Origin: an uncultured Clostridia bacterium
GTDB lineage: Bacteria; Bacillota; Clostridia; Christensenellales; UBA1242
Assembly: GCA_934756675.1 (NCBI GenBank)
Contig: CAKVLG010000001.1
Coordinates: 1 to 64,000 of the forward strand
DNA length: 64,000 nt
Direction of reading: 5' to 3'
Shown: piece after piece, positions 7,540 to 16,250 of the stretch
Position numbering within the stretch: position 1 is the stretch's first letter
Layout: each line of letters begins with the position of its first letter
The notes under the pieces: generated by a model
What the model saw: the letters and a program-made list of their open reading frames with translations, nothing else
What the model was told of the DNA's origin: nothing
Databases searched by the model: none
Program-made: the position numbers and the translations under genes

Positions 7540-10239
7540 TTAGCTTCCGCCACCAGACGATGAACCACCGCCAGATGAACCACTACCACTTGACGATCCG
7601 CCGCCACCAGACGATGAACCACCACCAGACGCTCCACCGCCAGATGAACCACTACCACTTGACGATGAACCACCGCCAGATGAACCACTACCACTTGACG
7701 ATCCGCCGCCGCCAGACGAACCACCGCCAGATGAACCACCGCCACTTGACGCTCCGCCGCCAGATGAACCACCGCCACTTGACGATCCACCACCGCCGGA
7801 AGATACACCACTTGCTGGAGGTGGACCACCAATGATACCACTAACATCACCGCCAGCCATCGTGTTTCTCAACGATTCAAGATTAGCCATTGCTTTTGAA
7901 TCTTTCTTTTTATCTATCTTATTTCTAATAAATGCACCGCCAGGAACACTGCTAAGAGCTATATCTCCAACCTTTTTAGCTGCATCAAAAACAATTTGCC
8001 CCGAAAGTACAGAGCTTGCGAATTTAAGTGTTTTATTGCTGTAACTTTTGATATCACTTACAGGTTTTTCGCCACGTTTAATAATATCATCAACATCGTA
8101 ATCCATTTTTTTATTTGATTTTACGCCCAAAATAGCCGCACTAACAATTTTAGCAAACGATGCAATCATCGAGAATAACACTAGTGTAAACAATATTCGA
8201 ACAATCTCATTTATAAGTGGAAACGCAAGCATTCTAAAGATAAAGTTGCCACTTGCCTGATCGGATTTTGTTATAAATGTGAAGCTTTGGGTCGCCGTTG
8301 TTAACACAAACATAAGGTTAATCGACACAACAACGCCATAAATACTAATTAGTTTTGATACAAATTGTTTTGACCACGAATTGAACGCCGCGTTACCTTT
8401 TAATGGGAACAATGCAAGTGTTGCCGGATAGATGATAATAAGCGTAATGATATCAAATATCCTACCAACCGCACCAAACATAACTTTTAATATAATGCCA
8501 AGCAATAAGAAAGTTGAAAAAGTCAATATAAACAAGTCGATATGTGCCGCACTATAAAAGTTAGTCAATGCAATATCTGTGTTAGAAAAATACAAGTCGA
8601 CAGATAGTCCGCCCGTTTCGAACTTTGTTATAACTTGTGTCGATTTTGTAAACAAGCTGAACAAGTCGAAATTGTAGTATACATAAGGAATTAACTCGTC
8701 TGGGTTGATACCTGTCAAAAGTTCAAAACCTTTACGCATAATCCAAGAATTGAGAGTTTCTGTCGCACCTTCTGGCTTTTCGTAACTGATTGTTGGGAAA
8801 AAGTCGAGAAGTGTTGGAATATTAAGATTTTCTCTATAACATTCCACAATACCATTTCTCTCACGCAAGGCTGTTGGATAACCGTCGTCATTAAAGTCGC
8901 CCCTTGCGATTGTTACGCAATTTGTGTCGCTTACTCTATAACTTTCTTCAGCGTCATTACTTGGGACATTGAAAGGCCTGTAATAAACATGACCATTCGA
9001 TGTCGTTTCTTGTGTTGTGCAAATGAACACAGCCCCTTCAGCTTCGTCTTTTGCACCAGCTGGACTGACATAATTAACTGTTTTTTCGCCACCATTAATT
9101 ATGTATGTTACAGATGCCGTGTAGTTTGAACCGTTTGTGCCAATACCATAGTAATTACGCAAAGTTGATATATTTATTGGGTTGCCAAGCGAGTCGACAT
9201 CTGAGCCGGAATAGTTTTGGTAACTCAACCAAACTTCTTCTAGCGTTTTGAATTGAATTTGTTTGCCAGTACCCATAATGGTTTCAATTACGTTCGCCAT
9301 TATGTAGTATTCTGGTCTATAAGTTTGTATACCAAGATCATAAAAGCCTTCATAAATACTCATTTTATCGCTATTTAGGTTTGTGCCTTGGTGAGCTTGA
9401 TATGTAATTTCGTCTATATAGTCAATAGAAAAATATGTTTGCGTTTCGTGCATTAAAAATGCTTTGTAACCACGTTTCCATACCGACATGTTTTGATATT
9501 CGTTGACAACCTTTTTAATGTCATCGATACCACCATCGGTATCCCACCCTGCTATGTTATCGGCAGCGGTAGCTTTTGCAAAATTATATGTAATCGGAAT
9601 CTTTAGGTTATCATCTGCATATTTTCTATATCTATTTGCCCGATAAGAGCTTGTAACAAATATTTGGCTACCAAGCGTTGTAGACGAACCAGTGTTACTT
9701 GTTGCCGCATCGAGCGTGCGAAGTATTGCATTCGAAGAAATTATCGCTGCAACAACTATAAATGGCACAATAACCATCAAGAACAATGCTTGAAGTGTTT
9801 TTGCCATTACTTGTTTTTTGTCGTTAGATTCGCCGCGGATAACATAGTTGTATTCGCTACGAATAATTGCAATTATTGTGAACACAATGAGCAAAACTAA
9901 GCAGAAGCCAAGCATATATTTCATAAGTGTGATGAAATAGTCGCCGCTTAAGAATTTAATAATTATATCGTCATCTATTTGGAATGCCGCCTTGCCGCTC
10001 GAGTCTGCATTTATACCAATTAATTGCCTAATAAAAATGTAAACAAAGTCTAGTATTGTTATTGCAAACTTACATATAAAGTAAACAATTCTGGCAAAAA
10101 TCGTGCCTATTATATTAAATAACCCCAAAAAGAAGTTCTTGAGAATTAAACCAACAGTTTCGAAAAATGAAACGTCATTATTCGAAAACGTTCGTTCTGA
10201 TAATAAAATATTTTGAAACGCCATATATATACGTATCAT
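7540..10239 (-). CDS. VirB6/TrbL-like membrane protein A with Gly/Ser tail
   Basis: Likely an inner-membrane channel subunit of the type IV secretion-like machine. Of 899 aa, hydrophobic helices lie at about 31-60, 102-126 and 147-172. A predicted extracellular region follows at about 180-560, then a second helix cluster at about 567-705. A short Lys-rich region comes next, and residues 813-899 are made almost only of Gly and Ser. It shares with proteins B and C the stretch VLLIVFTIIAII(R)SEY before the third helix, the motif LGSQIFVTSSYRANRYRKY, and an ectodomain motif IARG...GYPTALRERNG. The start follows AGGAG. Last gene of the operon. VirB6 assignment is inferred from topology and context, not direct family recognition. 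Confidence 0.65.
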   Translation of the reverse strand: MIRIYMAFQNILLSERTFSNNDVSFFETVGLILKNFFLGLFNIIGTIFARIVYFICKFAITILDFVYIFIRQLIGINADSSGKAAFQIDDDIIIKFLSGDYFITLMKYMLGFCLVLLIVFTIIAIIRSEYNYVIRGESNDKKQVMAKTLQALFLMVIVPFIVVAAIISSNAILRTLDAATSNTGSSTTLGSQIFVTSSYRANRYRKYADDNLKIPITYNFAKATAADNIAGWDTDGGIDDIKKVVNEYQNMSVWKRGYKAFLMHETQTYFSIDYIDEITYQAHQGTNLNSDKMSIYEGFYDLGIQTYRPEYYIMANVIETIMGTGKQIQFKTLEEVWLSYQNYSGSDVDSLGNPINISTLRNYYGIGTNGSNYTASVTYIINGGEKTVNYVSPAGAKDEAEGAVFICTTQETTSNGHVYYRPFNVPSNDAEESYRVSDTNCVTIARGDFNDDGYPTALRERNGIVECYRENLNIPTLLDFFPTISYEKPEGATETLNSWIMRKGFELLTGINPDELIPYVYYNFDLFSLFTKSTQVITKFETGGLSVDLYFSNTDIALTNFYSAAHIDLFILTFSTFLLLGIILKVMFGAVGRIFDIITLIIIYPATLALFPLKGNAAFNSWSKQFVSKLISIYGVVVSINLMFVLTTATQSFTFITKSDQASGNFIFRMLAFPLINEIVRILFTLVLFSMIASFAKIVSAAILGVKSNKKMDYDVDDIIKRGEKPVSDIKSYSNKTLKFASSVLSGQIVFDAAKKVGDIALSSVPGGAFIRNKIDKKKDSKAMANLESLRNTMAGGDVSGIIGGPPPASGVSSGGGGSSSGGGSSGGGASSGGGSSGGGSSGGGGSSSGSGSSGGGSSSSGSGSSGGGASGGGSSSGGGGSSSGSGSSGGGSSSGGGS
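7543..7805 (-). repeat. Tandem repeats encoding the Gly/Ser tail of protein A
   Basis: Imperfect direct repeats of the type GATGAACCACCGCCAGATGA and CCACTACCACTTGACGAT, with units that are multiples of 3 bp, fill the last 260 bp of the gene. They code for GGGSS/GSGSS blocks. The array is likely to vary in length by slippage. It is not a CRISPR: there are no unique spacers. Confidence 0.85.
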
Positions 10240-10278
10240 TTTTCTACTCCTATTTTCTTTTTACTTTTTATAAACTAG

Positions 10279-13200
10279 TTATTTTTTCTTCTTTCCTTTA
10301 TTTTTGTCTTTATCTTGGCCTTTGTTTGCATATGGGTACATTTTATTGCGAAGGTTTTCAGCTTTGCCACCAAGATCTTCGTCGTAACCGAACATAGAAT
10401 CATATCGCTTGTCACGGTTATACTGACGTGTCTGCCTTTCAACTATACGTTTTTGTTCTACTTGTTCCATCTGTTGTTTTAACGCTTTAGCTGCCTTTTT
10501 AGCTGCATCTTTAGAGACACCATTTGCTTCGGCAGCTTTTTCAGCAGCTTTTATCGCAACATTTCTGCCAATTTTTTCAACACTTTTCTTTGTTTGGAAG
10601 AATACCGAATTGTCTTTCATTGTTCCAACAGTGTCAAGGAATTTTTGACCAGACACAAAGTCTTGAACTTCGTTGATTGAATTCTTAACTTGACCAATTG
10701 TTCCATCACCTTTATCAAAAATGTCAACGTTAATAGAAAGTATACCAGAGAACATTTTTGGAATTTGGCTAAACAGCGATGCTAACCCAATTGTAAATAC
10801 AAGCCTGGTTATCTCATTGAGCGCCGCAACTGTTATGTTCGAGAACACTGGCAAGCCGCTGAAAGCGTCAGCTGTCGTAAACATAGTAAAGCCTTCTACC
10901 ATTGTGGCTAATATGAAATAAAGGTTAATTGCAAACACATATCCAAATATGCCAAGCAATTCCGCAACAAGTGACTCGCGCCAACTATCGTATGCCGAGT
11001 TCATTTCCTTAACATTTTTCTTTTCTACTTTTTCGTCTTTTTGAGCGATTGTCGAAATCATGACTGGACCCATTACAAAATACAATGTAACGGTATACAT
11101 TCTTGAAATAACACCCCAGAAAGCACGCCATATCATGCCAAGCAAGATAAACGCACCAGCTAAGTATATAATGATGTTCATTTCGTCAATATCATAGAGC
11201 AAGTTCATTTGTATTGTATCTGTTTGATAGCTTTTAAATGTGTAATCCAAATGGCACTGACCTTCATTAACAATATCAACAGAAACATCTTGAACACCAA
11301 TTGCAAAACCGATGTAAGAATCAACTTTTAGTCTTGGTATCGAAGACATCATGTTGCTTGCCAAAGATTTACCAGTAAATAGCTTAGAAATTATATTTGT
11401 TAAGCTAGAAAATGGGTTTCCCCCACTTGTTACAGCATCTACACTAATAAAGTACTCACTAATACCAAGTTCTGATGTGTTAACAAAATATGTATTTTCG
11501 CGATAGAATTCTATATTACCATTGACACGTCTGATTGCCGTTGGAAAACCATTGCTATCAATAATACCACGAGCAATGATTGGATAGCAATTTTGATAAC
11601 TTGTCGCCGTACCAGACATCGATTCGGTGCTGATATAATCGCTATGCATATAAGTTAGGTACTTATCATCATTATCGCTAAATTTACCATCGCTATCGAT
11701 AAATAGTTTGTTGCCATAATCATCTGTCGCTTCTTTTAATGATTTTTTAATTCTAGAATTTGTGTTTAATCTGTTTGTTGACATTACTGGTAAATACAAC
11801 TTAGATGTTGGATTGTATGTGCAAAGGATAAACACATCACCATATTGTTCATCAACGCCATGATAATTGAAATCAATTGAATATTCGAGCCCAATAATGT
11901 CTTCAGTTGGTCTGCTATCAATACCAGCAAGCCTTAGAACTGTGCCAATACTTTGAGTATTTGTCTCTAATGCATAGATATGGTATTTGCCACTATTAAT
12001 AAGTGTGCCTGGGTCTGTTTGATTTTTATCGTAACTATTTTTTATCCAGTTTTTGCCACCAACGTTACCGTCAGCTTTCCAGTTGGCATTTGCCAAATAG
12101 AACACTGCCATATAAGAATTTTGAGCTTCTTGTTCGCTTATTCCCGATGGTTTTTCGTAATTCATCAAGAAATTAATACATTCAAGCCTAATATCTTTTA
12201 ATGTTTTGCCAATGTAGTTGACTTTTTCTGTACCATTTTGAAGCAAGATGTATTCAAGCAATGCTTGCATCTTTTCGGTGCTAGTTAAAGTTCCAACCCT
12301 AGCTTGGACTGTTGGCATGCCAGGTTGACTTTCGATAAATGTGTTAACCATATTAACAAGTTCAATGTTGTTACCATCTAACTTCAATTCATCAATAGTT
12401 TTTGTCATTAATGCGGCATAGTTTGTTGAGGAATAAACATCCATACAAATTGTGCCAAATTGAGTTAAAAATTCTTTTAGATATGTCCAAGAGCCTGTTA
12501 ATTTATTACCTTCAATAGTAATCATACCCTTGTAATCTTTGTCTACAAATGCTGGAGTGTATCCAATTTTCGATAGATATTCCCCACCAAGGATATATTC
12601 GGCGAGTTTCGCTCTTGTAAAACTTTCACCAATTGTGTATGATTTATTGCGAATAATAACACTAAAACCCGTGTTTGTTACTTGGTCGTCAAGATAAATC
12701 TTCATTGCATAAGAAATATAATATTTAGTCAAACTATCATACTGTGATTGAACATCAACATAGTCTGCTATTTTTTGATATTTATTTTGCAACTCTTTTA
12801 GCGCACTGTCATATTTACTTCTTTCTTCAGAACTTTTGCTACTATATATATCAGAGTTCTTAACGCGTGTTGCTAAACTTGCATATTCTTTTAATATTGT
12901 TGAATAATTTTTTACATCAATCCAATTTGATAAAGTATTTAAATCTGATAATTTAGAGCTAAAATCTAGTGCTGTGATATTAAAGTTATTATTAACTGTA
13001 ACATTACCGTTAGTATCTATTATTATATCATACAAATTGTCAAAGTTTTCGTCTTCTTGAGCAGTCTTAACAAACTCTTTAATTATGTTATCAAGGACGC
13101 TAATATTATCTATGCCTTTAAAATTAGCATTTGTTGGCTTGGTCACATAATTTAATCTTTCTTTTAAGTTTTTTAATGCCCCAACTTTTGTTGCCATATT

Positions 13201-16200
13201 TTCTGTCGATGTAACGGCATCTAAAATGATAGATTTTCTATTATTATATATTTCTCGATAAGGATTGTTATTTACTTTTTCATCATCGTAACTAATATAG
13301 TTTAAGAACGATAAGAATATTTCATTTGTTGTAGCATTTTTATAGTCGTTTAACATTGCTTTCGCATATTTGGTTAAAGATTCACCGCGGAAGAATTTAT
13401 CTGATGCATAATCATTATATTTTTCACCACTGCCAGTACGCAAATAGTTGTATTCAAAGTCGCTTGCACCAACAACGCCAAGTGCCAAATTCTTAAAGAA
13501 CTCCGCACAGTCATCCGAAAGCAAAATACTAGCAAGATAAGCTTTGTATGTATAGAGTTGAACGCTTGCGTTTTCGCCGTCTGTTAAGTCAAAGTTTTCA
13601 GTATATGCAATTTCATCGAGCATTGTAGCAAAATAAGCGTTGTAAATTTCGATAAAATATGTCATTTGTTGTTTTAATTGGAAATACTTAGATTCGCCAA
13701 GTAAAGCGAGCATAAGTCCACGAATGGTTTCGTCATCATAAGCTGACGAGAACAAATATGTACCATAGTTGTAGTATGGGTTAGCATCTTCTATAACACC
13801 CAAAAATAATTCAGAAAGAATGATGCCAAGTGGGTGTATAAGCAGCGACGAGAACGCTGTTTCGACATCGCCACCAAGACCAGTTGAGTTAAGGTAGTTT
13901 TTCGAAAGTTCACTTAGTTTTGTGAGCCATGTGCCGTTTGTTATGAGTAAACCAACGTTAATGTCTTTGTAAATTGTTTGAAGGTCGCTGGCAAGTTTTT
14001 CTGGCCACGAAACCTTTTTAATAATTTTCGAAACTCTATCATCATAGAATTGATATTTTGTTTCGCCAGTATTATAGTCAATTGTTTCAACCGTGCCAAC
14101 ATTTTTTACTTCTTTTATATCGTCAAGGCAACCTTCTGGGCAAACATATGTGTTTCCAGCAATTGTTATTACTTCGTTTGCAAGCGCATTTGATTTAAAA
14201 CCAAGATAAGAATATTTATAATATCCCTTCTCTACTTTAGTTATAGTATTGTCTATAACATCTGGCAAATAGTAGTAATATGTACCAACTTGTGCAACTT
14301 CATCACCTGACACCGAGATTGGAGTATCTACAAAGAAGTACTCGTCTGTTCTTTCAAGCTGACCAGTTTTTTCGTCTAAAACACCCTTTTGCAAGCGGCG
14401 AACGCGGTTGTTACCATAATATTTATAGTTAATAGCACCATCTTCGCTTTTATTTGTTGTATGGAATTCGTTTGTAACAATATAGTACGCCCTGCCCTTA
14501 TATGTATATCCACTAATTGTACTAGCTGCTACAGTTAGCTTTGTGCTTGCGTTGATATATTCGTTTGATACATATCTTTCTGTTTTTATAATATGATTTC
14601 TCATATTTGTATACAAGGCACTATCACCAAGCTTTGTATCATAGCCCAAAATACGATAATTTCTATAGCCACTTTCGTCTACATCGTTTGGATCTGACGC
14701 TTCAACAATGCGATAATAGTTATTATTTATAACAACAACATCAATTTCGTCAGTAGTTACATACTTAGAAATAATTGAATTATACGAACGTTTTTTTAGT
14801 GTCGCAGCAGAAAGATATATTCCTTTTTCCTTAAGCTCATTCGAAGACATGTTGTGATCAATTGTATTATTGTATTCATAGCGTTGCCACTCGTAAATAA
14901 TAATACCATCGGCAACTGTCCACGTTTTTGGGTTTGAAAGGTCGCAATCATCAGACAGTTTGATTTTTACTTTTCTTGTATCCCATTCAATAAAGTTGAT
15001 AAAGTCTTCGTTTCTGTCCATTACCTTAAAACTTTTGTCGCTATATTCGCCCGTTGCAAGCATTGAAGCAATCGTACGCATAGCATCTTGAATTGGAGTA
15101 GAAATATTTGTCGATGAAGGAGTGATCTGAGCGGTGTATGATTCACCGGCATTGCCAGTTACAATGCCGTCTGTATCTCTGTACTTAATAGTAAGAGTAT
15201 AAGATTGCTTGTCGAAAACCGCACTATCTACATATTTCCAAGAAATATCTTCGTCTTTAACACTTTTGTATGTATAAGTTAGCCCACTTTTAACAGCAAA
15301 GTCTGTGAAATCGGCCATAACATAATATTGCTCTGGTGTCACAGCAAATGTTTCAAATTCTTCGAATAACTTTGTGTTATAAAGTTTGTTGTTTTTATAG
15401 ATAATAGTATCATTAAACTTATCGAAGTCTCTGTTAGAAAATTTTTCATACAAAGCAGCACCCGATAGTTTGTTGTATGTGTCATAAATTTTGGCAAGTT
15501 CTTCGCCCGAATATCCAGCGGCAGTACCATTTTGCACTGGGTCGTCAAAGTCAATAAGTATTGGCACACGCACACCAAGACTTGCATAATTGCGATATTT
15601 GTTTGCACCATATGCCGAAGCGGTAAACGTTTGACCACCTAGCGAAACAATTCCCTCTCCACTTGCAGACTTAAACACTCTATCAAAACCATAAAGAATA
15701 GAATTGAGCAAGAATATTGATGCAAAAAGAACCATTGGAAACATCATGAGCGAGAAAACACTGCGCAATGATCTACCAAATATTCTTGATTTATTGTTAT
15801 GTTCCGCATCACCAGCGGCAAACTTAAATTCTGAACGAATAATTGCATAAATTGTGAAAACAATCAAAAGTACAATGGCAAGACCACACATATAAGTAAA
15901 CACTTTCCACACGGTATCGTTAAGCAAGAATTTCATCATTGGACTTTGAGTATCAATTACAACAAATTCCCCATCAAGTCCAATTATCTTGTTAACAACC
16001 ATTTGCATAAGATCAACAAGGTTGAGTGCAAATGTTGCAACGGTATAAACCATTTTAATTATGAACTTAACAATTAAATTAAGTAAAATGCCAATACCTT
16101 GTGATGGCAAGCCCGAAATTTCGACTGTTTCCAAAGTATTACCGAGCAAAGAAGAAATAGAAGCTAATTTACTTCCACATAACAGCCCACTAATCTTTGT

Positions 16201-16215
16201 CATTAGTTTTGTCAT
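10279..16215 (-). CDS. VirB6/TrbL-like giant membrane protein B
   Basis: 1978 aa. Helices are seen at about 44-70, 105-126 and 150-175. A very long predicted extracellular region of about 1475 residues follows, rich in Asn, Asp, Tyr, Thr and Ser. A second helix cluster begins near 1680, and a cytoplasmic tail of about 140 residues ends in a Lys-rich segment. The scaffold matches proteins A and C: VLLIVFTIYAIIRSEF, LGGQTFTASAYGANKYRNY, and in the ectodomain IARGIIDSNGFPTAIRRVNG. The start follows AAGGAG, 35 bp after virB4. The ectodomain matches no domain I can name. Its size suggests a surface-exposed part able to cross the cell wall. Confidence 0.65.
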   Translation of the reverse strand: MTKLMTKISGLLCGSKLASISSLLGNTLETVEISGLPSQGIGILLNLIVKFIIKMVYTVATFALNLVDLMQMVVNKIIGLDGEFVVIDTQSPMMKFLLNDTVWKVFTYMCGLAIVLLIVFTIYAIIRSEFKFAAGDAEHNNKSRIFGRSLRSVFSLMMFPMVLFASIFLLNSILYGFDRVFKSASGEGIVSLGGQTFTASAYGANKYRNYASLGVRVPILIDFDDPVQNGTAAGYSGEELAKIYDTYNKLSGAALYEKFSNRDFDKFNDTIIYKNNKLYNTKLFEEFETFAVTPEQYYVMADFTDFAVKSGLTYTYKSVKDEDISWKYVDSAVFDKQSYTLTIKYRDTDGIVTGNAGESYTAQITPSSTNISTPIQDAMRTIASMLATGEYSDKSFKVMDRNEDFINFIEWDTRKVKIKLSDDCDLSNPKTWTVADGIIIYEWQRYEYNNTIDHNMSSNELKEKGIYLSAATLKKRSYNSIISKYVTTDEIDVVVINNNYYRIVEASDPNDVDESGYRNYRILGYDTKLGDSALYTNMRNHIIKTERYVSNEYINASTKLTVAASTISGYTYKGRAYYIVTNEFHTTNKSEDGAINYKYYGNNRVRRLQKGVLDEKTGQLERTDEYFFVDTPISVSGDEVAQVGTYYYYLPDVIDNTITKVEKGYYKYSYLGFKSNALANEVITIAGNTYVCPEGCLDDIKEVKNVGTVETIDYNTGETKYQFYDDRVSKIIKKVSWPEKLASDLQTIYKDINVGLLITNGTWLTKLSELSKNYLNSTGLGGDVETAFSSLLIHPLGIILSELFLGVIEDANPYYNYGTYLFSSAYDDETIRGLMLALLGESKYFQLKQQMTYFIEIYNAYFATMLDEIAYTENFDLTDGENASVQLYTYKAYLASILLSDDCAEFFKNLALGVVGASDFEYNYLRTGSGEKYNDYASDKFFRGESLTKYAKAMLNDYKNATTNEIFLSFLNYISYDDEKVNNNPYREIYNNRKSIILDAVTSTENMATKVGALKNLKERLNYVTKPTNANFKGIDNISVLDNIIKEFVKTAQEDENFDNLYDIIIDTNGNVTVNNNFNITALDFSSKLSDLNTLSNWIDVKNYSTILKEYASLATRVKNSDIYSSKSSEERSKYDSALKELQNKYQKIADYVDVQSQYDSLTKYYISYAMKIYLDDQVTNTGFSVIIRNKSYTIGESFTRAKLAEYILGGEYLSKIGYTPAFVDKDYKGMITIEGNKLTGSWTYLKEFLTQFGTICMDVYSSTNYAALMTKTIDELKLDGNNIELVNMVNTFIESQPGMPTVQARVGTLTSTEKMQALLEYILLQNGTEKVNYIGKTLKDIRLECINFLMNYEKPSGISEQEAQNSYMAVFYLANANWKADGNVGGKNWIKNSYDKNQTDPGTLINSGKYHIYALETNTQSIGTVLRLAGIDSRPTEDIIGLEYSIDFNYHGVDEQYGDVFILCTYNPTSKLYLPVMSTNRLNTNSRIKKSLKEATDDYGNKLFIDSDGKFSDNDDKYLTYMHSDYISTESMSGTATSYQNCYPIIARGIIDSNGFPTAIRRVNGNIEFYRENTYFVNTSELGISEYFISVDAVTSGGNPFSSLTNIISKLFTGKSLASNMMSSIPRLKVDSYIGFAIGVQDVSVDIVNEGQCHLDYTFKSYQTDTIQMNLLYDIDEMNIIIYLAGAFILLGMIWRAFWGVISRMYTVTLYFVMGPVMISTIAQKDEKVEKKNVKEMNSAYDSWRESLVAELLGIFGYVFAINLYFILATMVEGFTMFTTADAFSGLPVFSNITVAALNEITRLVFTIGLASLFSQIPKMFSGILSINVDIFDKGDGTIGQVKNSINEVQDFVSGQKFLDTVGTMKDNSVFFQTKKSVEKIGRNVAIKAAEKAAEANGVSKDAAKKAAKALKQQMEQVEQKRIVERQTRQYNRDKRYDSMFGYDEDLGGKAENLRNKMYPYANKGQDKDKNKGKKKK

Positions 16216-16250
16216 ATTTTTCTCCTTTGCTGATAAATTTTACCTTTGTT

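Noticed and set aside
7543..7805. CRISPR-like array
   Set aside because: Repeats are contiguous, in frame and without unique spacers; there are no cas genes.
7500..7850. Two further reading frames (111 and 124 aa) over the Gly/Ser repeat region
   Set aside because: They arise from the triplet-periodic repeat in other frames, give low-complexity His/Arg or Val/Ala strings and have no ribosome site.
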